This document shows positions 10,069-18,423 of a DNA stretch of 38,715 nt, in pieces. The notes beneath the pieces were generated by a model. It searched no databases. It was not told where the DNA came from and was given only the letters and a program-made list of their open reading frames with translations. A program made the translations under genes and the position numbers. This stretch comes from Salinarimonas soli. GTDB lineage: Bacteria > Pseudomonadota > Alphaproteobacteria > Rhizobiales > Beijerinckiaceae. Within the stretch, counting starts at the first letter, position 1. Each line of letters opens with the position of its first letter. The stretch covers positions 147,976 to 186,690 of the forward strand of contig NZ_VUOA01000019.1 of assembly GCF_008386575.1 (NCBI RefSeq). Reading direction: 5' to 3'.

Positions 10069-11472
10069 TTACTCGATGATCGTCACCACGCGGCGGGACT
10101 CGGGCTCGACGAAGATGATCTCGTCGCCCGAGATGAAGTAGCGGTACTCGCGCAGCTCCGGCACCTCGGACACGATGGTCTGGGGCACGTCGAAGAGCTC
10201 CACCGACTGCGGCACCGTCGCGCCCTCGCGCACCGTCACCTTCGTGGAGACGCGGCCCTGGCCGCTCTCGACGAGGCGGCGCACCGTGCGGCGCTCCTCC
10301 TGCTTCAGGGTCAGGCTGGCGCTCCCCGACGAGCGGGTGCCGCCCGAGCGCTCGATCACCGTCACGACCTTGCGGGTGCGCGGCTCGATGATGACGATCT
10401 CGTCGCGCACGACCACGAAGTTGTAGCCGCGATACTGCGGGACGATGCTCACCACCTCCTGGGGCAGCGGGCGCGGGTTGATCCGCTCGGGCAGCGTGGC
10501 ACCGACCGACACGTTGATGTTCACGTCGCGGATCGGCTCGACGTTCACGCTGTTGAAGGCGCGCGTGACCTCGGTGCGCTTCTCCTGCGGGATCGGCTGG
10601 GCCGAGACGGAGCCCGTGGAGGTCTCGGTCTGGGTCGAGGCCTGGCCCGAATTGCTCGTGCCCGTCGTGGTCGACTGGCCGGACGTCGTGGACTGGCCCT
10701 GCGTGGCCGACTGGCCGCTGCGGGTCGTATTGGTGTCGCTTGCCGACTGGCCCGTGCGGTTGTTCTGGTCCGTCGCGGACTGACCCGTGCGGTTCGTGTT
10801 CTGGTCCGTTGCCGACTGGCCCGTCCGGTTCGTGTTCTGATCCGTGGCCGACTGGCCGGTGCGGCCGCTATTCGTGCCGGTCGCGGACTGGCCCGTGCCG
10901 CGCTGCGTGTCGGACGCGGTCGAGCCGGGCTTGCTGGCGTCGGACGCGCCCGAGGAGGCCGTCGACCCGCTCTTGTTCGCGTCGCTCGAGCCGGACGAGG
11001 CGGCCGAGCCGCTCCGGTTCGTGTCGGAGGAGCCCGACGAGGCCGTGCCGCTGCGCTCGCTGCCCGGCTGGCCGCCGGTCGCGTTCTCGCGGCGCTGCTG
11101 GCCGGGCGCGTTCTCCGAGCGGCCGGGGCCGCCGGTCGCGCCGTCGACGCGCTCCTGGCCCGGAGCGTTGGCCGAGTTGCCGCGGCCCGCGGCACCCGCC
11201 GAGCCAGACCCCTCGGACTGGGCCGCGCTGCGGCCGCCGGTGGACGCGCCGCTCGACGCTTCGGGACGCGGCTGAGCCGAGCCGCCGCCGGACCCGCCGC
11301 CCGAGCCGCCGCCCGACGAGGGCGAGGCCGCCTGGCCCGACGAGGCGCCGCCACCGGCACCGGCACCGCCCGCGGCACCAGCACCGCCGGCGCCTCCGGA
11401 TTGCGCGAAGGCGCCCGCAACGCTCAGGGACAGAGCGGCGGCCGCGACAGTTGTGAGAAGCGAGTGACGCAT
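10069..11472 (-). CDS. Secreted repeat-rich protein with two DUF1236 domains
   Basis: Protein of 467 residues with a signal peptide (MRHSLLTTVAAAALSLSVAGAFA, about 1-23) and then a long Gly/Ser/Ala-rich region. Two repeat classes follow: about three S-S-D-x-N-K-S-G-S-T-A-S units and about seven TGQSATDQNTNR-like units (coded by about 10640-10900). The C-terminus has two DUF1236 domains, each with the pattern LP..V....P..V....P..R.Y.....D.I...EP..R.VV.(V/I)IE (about 325-395 and 405-467), the second ending at the terminus. DUF1236 has no known activity; such proteins are envelope-associated or secreted in Rhizobiales. The ATG at 11472 is preceded by GGAGAG at proper spacing. An EcfG-type promoter sits 60-85 bases upstream, implying a general-stress role. 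Confidence 0.85.
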   Translation of the reverse strand: MRHSLLTTVAAAALSLSVAGAFAQSGGAGGAGAAGGAGAGGGASSGQAASPSSGGGSGGGSGGGSAQPRPEASSGASTGGRSAAQSEGSGSAGAAGRGNSANAPGQERVDGATGGPGRSENAPGQQRRENATGGQPGSERSGTASSGSSDTNRSGSAASSGSSDANKSGSTASSGASDASKPGSTASDTQRGTGQSATGTNSGRTGQSATDQNTNRTGQSATDQNTNRTGQSATDQNNRTGQSASDTNTTRSGQSATQGQSTTSGQSTTTGTSNSGQASTQTETSTGSVSAQPIPQEKRTEVTRAFNSVNVEPIRDVNINVSVGATLPERINPRPLPQEVVSIVPQYRGYNFVVVRDEIVIIEPRTRKVVTVIERSGGTRSSGSASLTLKQEERRTVRRLVESGQGRVSTKVTVREGATVPQSVELFDVPQTIVSEVPELREYRYFISGDEIIFVEPESRRVVTIIE

Positions 11473-11531
11473 GGCATCTCTCCAAATTCGAGGCATGATG
11501 AGCCGGCCCGATCGGACCGTTCGCTGGGTGC

Positions 11532-11557
11532 AACGCATCGCGACGAAAGCGGGTTCC
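11532..11557 (-). promoter_or_regulatory. EcfG-type general stress promoter of the DUF1236 gene
   Basis: On the minus strand GGAAC (11557-11553) and CGTT (11535-11532) are separated by 17 bases. This matches the consensus GGAAC-N16/17-CGTT of the alphaproteobacterial general stress sigma factor EcfG. The expected start is near 11525, about 50 bases before the ATG at 11472. Confidence 0.75.
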
Positions 11558-11624
11558 TTACCGGCATGACGATGGATGTTGAAAACGTCGGTTGAGCTGG
11601 AATACGGCTCCGGATCTGCTTGAC

Positions 11625-11640
11625 ATGAACGCGTGTTCAT
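11625..11640. promoter_or_regulatory. Dyad operator-like site ATGAAC-N4-GTTCAT
   Basis: A perfect inverted repeat with 6-bp arms and 4-bp spacer in the 293-base gap between the divergent DUF1236 and mutS genes. It overlaps the end of a TTGACA hexamer (11620-11625). The form resembles operators of TetR-type regulators. The regulator is unknown and no such gene is in the window. Confidence 0.5.
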
Positions 11641-11765
11641 CTTGATCGCGGCGGCGTGCTCTCTCTCACTGCTTGCCGCGCGCGAATTCCGTGGAGTTTC
11701 GCCGCGCCCTCTGGCTCCCCGCTCCGGGAGAGCATAAAACCGGGTCTGGCCACGCGTTCCCGATC

Positions 11766-14471
11766 ATGCTCGACCACGCTCCCCCTGCCTCCCCGCCGCC
11801 CGGCGACGCGCGCGTCACGCCGATGATGGCGCAGTACGTGGAGATCAAGGCTGCCAACCCCGACAGCCTCCTGTTCTACCGGATGGGGGACTTCTACGAG
11901 CTGTTCTTCGAGGACGCGGAGATCGCGAGCCGGACGCTCGGCATCGTGCTGACCCGGCGGGGCAAGCACCAGGGGCAGGACATCCCCATGTGCGGCGTGC
12001 CCGTGGAGCGCGCCGACGACTATCTCCAGCGCCTTATCGCGGCGGGCCACCGCGTCGCCGTGTGCGAGCAGACCGAGGATCCCGCGGAGGCCAAGAAGCG
12101 GGGTGCCAAGTCCGTGGTGCGCCGGGACGTGGTGCGCCTCGTCACCCCGGGCACCATCACCGAGGAGGCGCTGCTCGAGCCCGCGCGGGCCAACGTCCTC
12201 CTCGCGCTCGCCCGCCGCCGCCTCTCCGACGAGGCCTTCTGCTACGGCCTCGCGGCGCTCGACATCTCCACGGGCCGCTTCCTCGTCTCGGAGACGGACG
12301 AGGCGGGGCTTGCCACCGAGATCGCCCGCATCGAGCCGCGCGAGATCATCCTGCCCGACGCGGTCCACGAGGATCCCCGCCTCGCCGCCCTGTGGCGCGA
12401 CGCCAGGGCCGCGGTGACCCCCGTCGCCCGGGAGGGCCTCGACCCGGCCTCCGCCGAGCGGCGCATCCGCGATTATTTCGGTGTCGCCACCCTCGACGCC
12501 TTCGGGAGCTTCGGGCGCGCGGAGGTCGCGGCGGCGGGGCTCGCGCTGTTCTATGTCGAGCGCACGCAGCTCGGCGCCCGGCCGCCGCTCTCGCCTCCCG
12601 CCCGCGCAGGCGCGAGCGCGGCGCTCGCCATCGACGCCGCGACCCGTGCCAATCTCGAGCTCACCCGCACGCTCGCGGGCGAGCGGGCCGGCAGCCTGCT
12701 CGCCGCCATCGATCGCACGGTGACCCCGGCGGGCGGGCGCCTCCTCGCCGAGCGCCTGGCCGGGCCCCTCACGGACCCGGGGGCGATCGCCCGCCGCGCG
12801 GACGCGGTGGCGCTCCTCGTCGCGGAAGCGGACCTGCGCGACGGCCTGCGCCGGGGGCTGAAGAGCGCGCCCGATCTCGCCCGCGCGCTGACCCGCCTTG
12901 CGCTCGGCCGCGGCGGGCCTCGCGATCTCGCGGCGATCCGCGACGGGCTCTTCGCCGCCTTCGAGGTCGGCGCCTCGCTTCTCCTGTGGGGGGCGCTGCC
13001 GCCGGAGCTCGCCGGGGCCGCCGAGGCCCTGGCCCGCCTCGACCGCGCCCTGCCGGAGGCGCTCGCCGGGGCGCTCGCCGACGATCTGCCGCTCCTGAAG
13101 CGCGACGGCGGCTTCGTGCGGGCGGGCTACGATCCGAGCCTCGACGAGCTGCGCACGCTCCAGACGGATTCGCGCAAGGTGATCGCCGCCCTTCAGGCGC
13201 GCTACGCCGCCGAGACGGGCTGCCGTACCCTGCGGATCAAGCACAACCACATGCTCGGCTATTTCGTCGAGGTGCCGCAGGCGGCGGGCGAGGAGTTCCT
13301 GCGCGGGCCGCACAAGGAGACCTTCGTTCACCGCCAGACCATGGCGGACGCCATGCGCTTCTCCACCGTCGAGCTCGGCGGGCTGGAGGCGCGCATCGCG
13401 TCGGCGGCCGAGCGCGCGCTTGCCATCGAGCTCGCCGCCTTCGACGAGCTCACGGCCCGGGCGATCGGCGCGTCCCAGGGGATCAACGCCGCCGCCGACG
13501 CGCTCGCCGAGATCGACATCGCGGCCGCCCTCGCCGAGCTCGCCGCGGAGGGCGGCTGGAGCCGGCCCGTGGTGGATGCGAGCCTTGCCTTCCGCATCGA
13601 GGGCGGGCGCCATCCCGTCGTCGAGGCGGCGCTGCGCCGGGACGGAGTGGCCTTTATCGCCAACGATTGCGACCTCTCGGGCGAGGAGCGCAAGGGCGGG
13701 CGCATCGCCCTCATCACCGGCCCCAACATGGGCGGCAAGTCGACCTATCTGCGCCAGAACGCGCTCATCGTGGTGCTGGCCCAGATGGGCTCCTTCGTCC
13801 CGGCGCGGGCGGCCCATATCGGGGCCGTGGACCGGCTCTTCTCCCGCGTCGGCGCGGCGGACGACCTGGCGCGGGGGCGCTCGACCTTCATGGTCGAGAT
13901 GGTGGAGACGGCCGCCATCCTGAACCAGGCCACCGCCCGCTCCCTCGTGATCCTCGACGAGATCGGCCGGGGCACCGCGACCTTCGACGGCCTGTCCATC
14001 GCCTGGAGCGCGGTGGAGCATCTCCACGGCGTCAACCGCTGCCGCGCGCTCTTCGCCACCCACTTCCACGAGCTCACCCGCCTCGCCGAGCGCCTCGACC
14101 GGCTCGCGAACGCGACCCTCAAGGTGGCGGAATGGAACGGCGAGGTGGTGTTCCTGCACGAGGTGGTGCCGGGCGTCGCCGACCGTTCCTACGGCATCCA
14201 GGTGGCGCGCCTCGCGGGCCTGCCCCCGGCCGTGATCGAGCGCGCCCGCACGATCCTGAGCGAGCTGGAGCGGGGCGACCGGGAGCGGCCCGCGGCCCGC
14301 ATCGACGACCTGCCCCTCTTCGCCGCGGCCCCGCGCCCCGCGCCGTCGCCGCCCGCCCCGAAGGCCGATCCTCTGCGCGAGGCGGTCGCCGCCCTCGACC
14401 CCGACGAGATGACCCCGCGCGAGGCGCTCGACGCGCTCTATCGCCTGAAGGCGGCCGCCAAGGGCGGGTGA
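11766..14471 (+). CDS. mutS: DNA mismatch repair protein MutS
   Basis: Recognises mismatches and small loops and recruits MutL. With the ATG at 11766 it has 901 residues, somewhat longer than E. coli MutS. Mismatch-reading motif F43-Y-E45 lies in [12 protein letters not shown]. The ATPase has Walker A GPNMGGKS at 652-659 and the Walker B/signature regions [11 protein letters not shown] and [16 protein letters not shown]. The C-terminal tail carries the short MutS dimer/tetramer region ([18 protein letters not shown]). A TTG start at 11673 would add 31 unconserved residues; neither start has a strong ribosome site. The gene converges on the histidine kinase gene with a 4-base gap. Confidence 0.97.
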   Translation: MLDHAPPASPPPGDARVTPMMAQYVEIKAANPDSLLFYRMGDFYELFFEDAEIASRTLGIVLTRRGKHQGQDIPMCGVPVERADDYLQRLIAAGHRVAVCEQTEDPAEAKKRGAKSVVRRDVVRLVTPGTITEEALLEPARANVLLALARRRLSDEAFCYGLAALDISTGRFLVSETDEAGLATEIARIEPREIILPDAVHEDPRLAALWRDARAAVTPVAREGLDPASAERRIRDYFGVATLDAFGSFGRAEVAAAGLALFYVERTQLGARPPLSPPARAGASAALAIDAATRANLELTRTLAGERAGSLLAAIDRTVTPAGGRLLAERLAGPLTDPGAIARRADAVALLVAEADLRDGLRRGLKSAPDLARALTRLALGRGGPRDLAAIRDGLFAAFEVGASLLLWGALPPELAGAAEALARLDRALPEALAGALADDLPLLKRDGGFVRAGYDPSLDELRTLQTDSRKVIAALQARYAAETGCRTLRIKHNHMLGYFVEVPQAAGEEFLRGPHKETFVHRQTMADAMRFSTVELGGLEARIASAAERALAIELAAFDELTARAIGASQGINAAADALAEIDIAAALAELAAEGGWSRPVVDASLAFRIEGGRHPVVEAALRRDGVAFIANDCDLSGEERKGGRIALITGPNMGGKSTYLRQNALIVVLAQMGSFVPARAAHIGAVDRLFSRVGAADDLARGRSTFMVEMVETAAILNQATARSLVILDEIGRGTATFDGLSIAWSAVEHLHGVNRCRALFATHFHELTRLAERLDRLANATLKVAEWNGEVVFLHEVVPGVADRSYGIQVARLAGLPPAVIERARTILSELERGDRERPAARIDDLPLFAAAPRPAPSPPAPKADPLREAVAALDPDEMTPREALDALYRLKAAAKGG

Positions 14472-14475
14472 GGGG

Positions 14476-15189
14476 CTAGCGGCGCGCGGCGGACTCGGGC
14501 GGCAGGGTGATGGTCACGCGGGTCCCGGGCGCTGTCTCCTCGCGGCGTACCTCGGCGCGCAGCTGCTTGCCGAGAAGATCCACGAGCATGGGCCCGAAGC
14601 CGTCGCCGTGCTCCTCGGCCGGCGCCGAGCCGTCGTCCGCCACCATGATGCGCACGGCGCCCGCCTCCGTGCTCGCGCTGACGCCGATGCGGCCGCCGCG
14701 CTCCTCGGGGAAGTCGCGCGCGAAGGCGTCGGCTAGCACCTCGTGCACCAGGAGCGCGAGGGAGGGAGCCTTGGCGGCCGCGATGGTCGTGTCGGCGAGA
14801 TCGAGGGCGACCTCGATCCGGTCCGACCCGCCGCGCATCTCGTGCGTGGTCTCGCGCAGGAAGGCGGAGACGTCGAAGCTGCCGGCCTCGCCCTCGGCGA
14901 GCAGGCGGTGCACGGTGGACAGCGCGCTGATGCGCTCGGCGATGGCATAGAGGACGCGCTGGGCCGCCGTGGAGCCGATGCGCCGAGCCTGGAGGAGCAC
15001 CAGGGAGGTGACCACCTGGAGCGTGTTCTTCGCCCGGTGGTCCGCCTCGTGCAGCAGGGCGCGGGTGCGGGCGAGATCGGCCTCGAGCGCGCGGACGTCC
15101 GGCTCGTCCGCGATCGTCAGGACCGGCACCCCGTCGCCCCTCGGCTGAAGCTTGAGGTCAGGCGCCCGAAACTCGTTGCCCATCGACAT
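14476..15189 (-). CDS. Small HisKA_2/HWE-type sensor histidine kinase, degenerate N-box
   Basis: Protein of 237 residues with no membrane segment and no sensor domain I can name. The H-box HEADHRAKNTLQVV (H51 the likely phospho-acceptor) and the following SLVLLQARR are typical of HisKA_2/HWE kinases. The ATPase half has ADDG (184-187) and GFG (197-199). The N-box, normally E-L-(V/T)-x-N-A-x-K-H, reads EVLADAFAR at 150-158, so the Mg-ATP asparagine is D154 and the K-H pair is A-R. It may therefore be weakly active, a phosphotransfer protein or a decoy. The start at 15189 (ATG-TCG-ATG) fits an EcfG-type promoter whose predicted RNA start is near 15279. It is divergent from the Ada-like gene. 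Confidence 0.8.
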   Translation of the reverse strand: MSMGNEFRAPDLKLQPRGDGVPVLTIADEPDVRALEADLARTRALLHEADHRAKNTLQVVTSLVLLQARRIGSTAAQRVLYAIAERISALSTVHRLLAEGEAGSFDVSAFLRETTHEMRGGSDRIEVALDLADTTIAAAKAPSLALLVHEVLADAFARDFPEERGGRIGVSASTEAGAVRIMVADDGSAPAEEHGDGFGPMLVDLLGKQLRAEVRREETAPGTRVTITLPPESAARR

Positions 15190-15285
15190 ACGCCCCCGAT
15201 ACTGGCGCCGGAGCGGATGCCGGCGCGGACGGCGCGGCCCGGCCTTCCCTTGGGGAAGAAGCGGGGCCATGGCGCCATGGGGCAA

Positions 15286-15310
15286 AACGCGTTGCGGTTC
15301 ATCGGGTTCC
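15286..15310 (-). promoter_or_regulatory. EcfG-type general stress promoter of the kinase gene
   Basis: On the minus strand GGAAC (15310-15306) and CGTT (15289-15286) are separated by 16 bases, fitting GGAAC-N16/17-CGTT. It lies about 100 bases upstream of the kinase ATG at 15189. HWE-family kinases feed the PhyR-EcfG pathway in Alphaproteobacteria, so the placement is biologically sensible. Confidence 0.7.
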
Positions 15311-15401
15311 GCGACCCCGTCCACAGGGGCCGGGGCCGGGGGCAGGAAACGGGTGTCGCGGGGCGCCCGCGCCGCTACAGTCGGGCGGAGAGGAGACCCC
15401 C

Positions 15402-16295
15402 ATGCTCGACGTCGCCCCCAGCCTGAAAGCCGCGCTCGAGGCGCCCCCCGCCGACCCGTGCGGCGACTACGATCATGTCCGGCGCATCGTCGCCTTCCTG
15501 TCGCAGCGCTGGCGCGACCAGCCCTCCCTGGAGGCGATCGCCGAGCATGTCGGCCTCTCGACGACGCATGTCCATCACCTCTTCCGCCGCTGGGCGGGGC
15601 TCACGCCGAAAGCCTTCCTGCAGGCCATCACCCTCGACAACGCCAAGGCGCTGCTCGCGGGCTCCGCGAGCGTGCTCGATGCCGCCTACGAGGTGGGGCT
15701 GTCGGGGCCGGGCCGCCTGCACGACCTGTTCGTGACCCACGAGGGCATGTCGCCGGGCGAGTACAAGGCGGGCGGGGCGGGGCTCCTCATGCGCTTCGGC
15801 TTCCACCCCTCGCCCTTCGGCGAGGCGATCCTGATGGCCACCGAGCGGGGGCTCGCGGGCCTCGGCTTCGTCGACGATGGGGACCGGGCGGCGGCGCTCG
15901 CCGACATGCGCCGGCGCTGGCCCGGCGCGGCCTACGCGGAGGATCCGGCGCTCACCGCGCCGCTCGCCGCCCGCATCTTCGACCCCGAGCGCTGGCGCCC
16001 GGACCAGCCCCTGCGCGTGGTGCTCATCGGCACGGATTTCGAGCTGCGGGTCTGGGAGACCCTGCTCTCCATCCCCCTCGGGCGCGCCACCACCTACTCG
16101 GACATCGCAAGCCGCATCGGCCGGCCCAAGGCCTCGCGGGCGGTGGGGGCGGCGGTGGGCAAGAACCCCGTCTCCTTCGTCGTCCCCTGCCACCGCGTGC
16201 TCGGCCGCTCGGGCGCGCTGACGGGCTATCATTGGGGGATCACCCGCAAGCAGGCGATCCTCGGCTGGGAGGCGGGGCGGACCGGCGCACCCTAG
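15402..16295 (+). CDS. AraC-type regulator fused to O6-methylguanine-DNA methyltransferase (Ada-like)
   Basis: Protein of 297 residues. Residues about 24-122 form an AraC helix-turn-helix pair (LEAIAEHVGLSTTHVHHLFRRWAGLTPKAFLQ and a second helix set). About 130-290 is the suicide alkyltransferase domain, with VPCHRV at 261-266 (acceptor Cys263) and GYHWGITRKQAIL after it. It reverses O6-alkylguanine damage by transferring the alkyl group to Cys263. Unlike E. coli Ada it lacks the N-terminal zinc-Cys domain that senses methylphosphotriesters, so how it would be switched on as a regulator is unclear. It is divergent from the kinase gene. A TACAGT -10-like hexamer lies at 15376-15381 without a good -35. 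Confidence 0.93.
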   Translation: MLDVAPSLKAALEAPPADPCGDYDHVRRIVAFLSQRWRDQPSLEAIAEHVGLSTTHVHHLFRRWAGLTPKAFLQAITLDNAKALLAGSASVLDAAYEVGLSGPGRLHDLFVTHEGMSPGEYKAGGAGLLMRFGFHPSPFGEAILMATERGLAGLGFVDDGDRAAALADMRRRWPGAAYAEDPALTAPLAARIFDPERWRPDQPLRVVLIGTDFELRVWETLLSIPLGRATTYSDIASRIGRPKASRAVGAAVGKNPVSFVVPCHRVLGRSGALTGYHWGITRKQAILGWEAGRTGAP

Positions 16296-16333
16296 GAGGG
16301 AAGCCGGAAGGGGCCGCTCATCTCACCCTCCCC

Positions 16334-16455
16334 CCTCGTCCTGAGGTGCCCTGCGCAGCAGGGCCTCGAAGGGCGCTCCAGGGATCTCCGGAGGGCTGTG
16401 GCGGAGGTGGTGCGTGCTTCGAGACGCCTGCTGGCGCAGGCTCCTCAGCATGAGG
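16334..16455. repeat. Dispersed inverted-repeat element, complete copy
   Basis: About 120 bases whose ends are imperfect inverted repeats: CCTCGTCCTGAGGTGCCCTG.. pairs with ..GCTCCTCAGCATGAGG, and an inner CTCGAAGG pairs with CTTCGAGA. A second copy begins near 38605 and shares the same order of blocks. It lies in the convergent space between the Ada-like gene and the porin gene. I know CTCATCCTGAGG...CTTCGAGACG elements as frequent non-coding repeats in Rhizobiales. Confidence 0.8.
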
Positions 16456-16498
16456 GGCGGGGAGGGGGCCCGGCGTTCCGGCCAGGCGCCCGCCATGC

Positions 16499-16532
16499 GA
16501 ACGCCGCCGCCTGGGGTCGGACGGCGGCGTTC
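16499..16532 (-). terminator. Hairpin downstream of the porin gene
   Basis: Perfect 11-bp stem (GAACGCCGCCG at 16499-16509 with CGGCGGCGTTC at 16522-16532) and a 12-base loop, 14 bases after the porin stop. No T-run follows on the minus strand, so intrinsic termination is not assured. Confidence 0.5.
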
Positions 16533-16546
16533 CCGACAAGCCCGCG

Positions 16547-17464
16547 TCAGCGCGGCGCGAAGACGCCGAGCGCGCTCGCGGTGAGGTCGACCGACAGGCT
16601 GGCGATGAAAGTCTGGCTGCACCAGCGCGAGCGGCCCGAGCCGCTGCTGAAGCCGCGCGGATCGGCGGTGAGCAGGAAGCACTCGCTCTTCGACAGGTCG
16701 GTGTCGTGATAGCGCAGGTCGAGCGTCACGTTCTTGTAGGTGTAGGAGACGCCTGCGTTCCAGTAGAAGTAATCGGGCAGGTTGATGCCGCCGAGATAAG
16801 GCGAGACCGTGCCGAGCCAGTAATGGCCGAGCTCGCCCGAGACCGCGAGGCCCTCCAGGAAGGGCAGGTTCCACTTCGCGGTTCCCGAGGCATAGGTGCC
16901 CGTGGCGCCGGAGCCGAGCCAATCCCAGGCGTGGAAGATGTTGGCGCCGAGGATGATCTTGTCCTCGTAGGAGTACGACACCTTCGCGGCGAGCTCGGTG
17001 AAGTCGGTGTTGCCGGGGGTGAGCGCCAGCCCGGTCGCATCGACGAGGCGCCGCTCGTTCGGGTACCAGTACTGGATCACGCCGAAGTCGAAGGTGAAGG
17101 GCCCGAGCTTCGGGCGGATGCCGACCGTGAGGTCGATCTCGGCGTCGGGCTTCGTGGCGAGATCGACGCTGTAGCCGGCGATGCCCGCATAGACGAAGTT
17201 CTCGAAGGCCTGGAACTCGACATAGCCCGCGACGCCGGGTTTCCGGTCGGTCTGAGAAATGCCGCGGAAGTTGTAGTCGGACAGGAGCTTGGCGCCGAAG
17301 GCCACGTCGAACATCGAGGCCGCGGGCGCGACCGCGACGGGAACGACGGCGACCGGCGTGGCGGGCACGTCGGCGGCGAGCGCCGGAGCGAGGCCGGCGG
17401 CCGAGGCGAGCGCCGCGGCGCAGAGAAGCGTGGGTAAGCGGGTGGTCTTGAACGAGACAGGCAT
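16547..17464 (-). CDS. TorF family putative outer-membrane porin
   Basis: Protein of 305 residues with a signal peptide (MPVSFKTTRLPTLLCAAALASAAGLAPALAA). The mature part is beta-strand rich: alternating aromatic and polar residues, a conserved start FDVAFGAKLLSDYNFRGISQTD and G-Y-V-E-F strands. This pattern marks the TorF / 'gcw_chp' putative porins of Proteobacteria. The role is presumed passage of small solutes across the outer membrane; the substrate is unknown. The ATG at 17464 was chosen because it starts the signal peptide; an upstream ATG (17500) adds 12 unlikely residues. Two cysteines near the C-terminus (coded near 16680 and 16620) could form a disulfide. It is transcribed in the same direction as the two murein enzymes upstream, but with a 167-base gap. 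Confidence 0.85.
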   Translation of the reverse strand: MPVSFKTTRLPTLLCAAALASAAGLAPALAADVPATPVAVVPVAVAPAASMFDVAFGAKLLSDYNFRGISQTDRKPGVAGYVEFQAFENFVYAGIAGYSVDLATKPDAEIDLTVGIRPKLGPFTFDFGVIQYWYPNERRLVDATGLALTPGNTDFTELAAKVSYSYEDKIILGANIFHAWDWLGSGATGTYASGTAKWNLPFLEGLAVSGELGHYWLGTVSPYLGGINLPDYFYWNAGVSYTYKNVTLDLRYHDTDLSKSECFLLTADPRGFSSGSGRSRWCSQTFIASLSVDLTASALGVFAPR

Positions 17465-17631
17465 ATTGGCCCCCAAAGCCCGGGTTGGTGCGCTGGCCAA
17501 TGCATGAATCGGGCCAAGTCCCGGCGCTTTGGAAACGCTGGGCCGGGCCGGTTAATTTTCTCTTACTGCCCGTGAAATATGCACGTCCTGCGCGACTGAC
17601 GGGCAGGGCGTGCCGCCGACGGCCCGGCGGC

Positions 17632-18423
17632 TCAGCGCATGATCGCGAGCATGGAATTGCTCACACGCGACTCGATCGCCCGCACCTTGGCGTCCTGCGC
17701 GGCCCAGCGCGTCCGGCGCATGGCGATCTTCGCCCGCGCCGCCTTGCCGCCGGCGACCCTCGCGCCCGCGACGCGCGGGCCCTGGCGGGCGGAGATGCTG
17801 CGCGGCGGCGGGCCGGCGATCGCGACCGCCGGCGGCACGGGCGCGTTGGCGAGAGGCGATTCGATGGAGGCGAGGTGCGTGCGGGCGCGCAGGCAATAGG
17901 ACACGGACAGGGCGCTCATCCGCGTCTCGCCGTGCCCGGCGCGGTACTTCATGAGCGTCTCGCAGAGGTTGCCCCCGGTGAGGCGCCAGGCCTGGGCGAG
18001 ATACATGACCCCGTAGCGGATGTTCACCTCGGGATCGAACAGGGCGGTGACCGGGCCGCGATGGCCGAGCATGGTCGCGGTGGTGGGCAGAACTTGCATG
18101 AGCCCCACCTCGCCGACGCCGCCGACGGCGTTGGGGTTGTAGGCGCTCTCCACAGTCGCGACCGCGTCCGCCACGGCGGGCGGCAGGCCGTGGCGCTCCG
18201 CCTCGCGGGTGATGCGCTCCAGATAGAGGGCGCGCCCGCGGGGATTGAGGACCGGCGGCCGGGTGGGAGCCTCCATCACGCCGGGCACGATGGCGGCGCT
18301 GGTCGGCGGCGCGATCGCGGGCGGGAGCGGCAGCTCCGGGAAATCCGTGGACGCGGACGCGCCGTCCACCCCCGCGGCGGCGAGCATCGCCCCCAGAACG
18401 AGACCCGATATCCGTCGCCCCAT
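17632..18423 (-). CDS. Lytic transglycosylase, SLT domain
   Basis: Periplasmic murein hydrolase of 263 residues that cleaves the glycan strand to form 1,6-anhydro-MurNAc ends. An N-terminal signal (MGRRISGLVLGAMLAAAGVDGASA) precedes a Pro/Ala linker. The SLT domain (about 65-180) has the catalytic glutamate in ATVESAYNP (E92) and the GEVGLMQVLPTTA motif (104-116). The C-terminal 80 residues are basic and low in complexity (RVAGARVAGGKAARAKIAMRR), possibly binding anionic wall polymers. It follows the L,D-transpeptidase gene on the same strand, but a terminator lies between, so the two are related by function more than by one transcript. Confidence 0.92.
   Translation of the reverse strand: MGRRISGLVLGAMLAAAGVDGASASTDFPELPLPPAIAPPTSAAIVPGVMEAPTRPPVLNPRGRALYLERITREAERHGLPPAVADAVATVESAYNPNAVGGVGEVGLMQVLPTTATMLGHRGPVTALFDPEVNIRYGVMYLAQAWRLTGGNLCETLMKYRAGHGETRMSALSVSYCLRARTHLASIESPLANAPVPPAVAIAGPPPRSISARQGPRVAGARVAGGKAARAKIAMRRTRWAAQDAKVRAIESRVSNSMLAIMR

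Noticed and set aside
10640-10900. Regularly spaced short repeats resembling a CRISPR-like array
   Set aside because: They are in frame within the DUF1236 gene, about 33-36 bases long with no unique spacers, and no cas genes are nearby.
11625-11640. GAAC-N4-GTTC read as a LexA box of mutS
   Set aside because: That spacing is the Gram-positive LexA form; alphaproteobacterial LexA uses GTTC-N7-GTTC, so SOS control is not supported.
11637-14159. 840-codon minus-strand frame opposite mutS
   Set aside because: Shadow of the certain mutS gene; no ribosome site and shadow-type composition.
16334-16455. tRNA- or small RNA-like folding region
   Set aside because: The structure recurs near the end of the window with the same blocks, so a dispersed repeat is the simpler explanation; no cloverleaf or CCA end.
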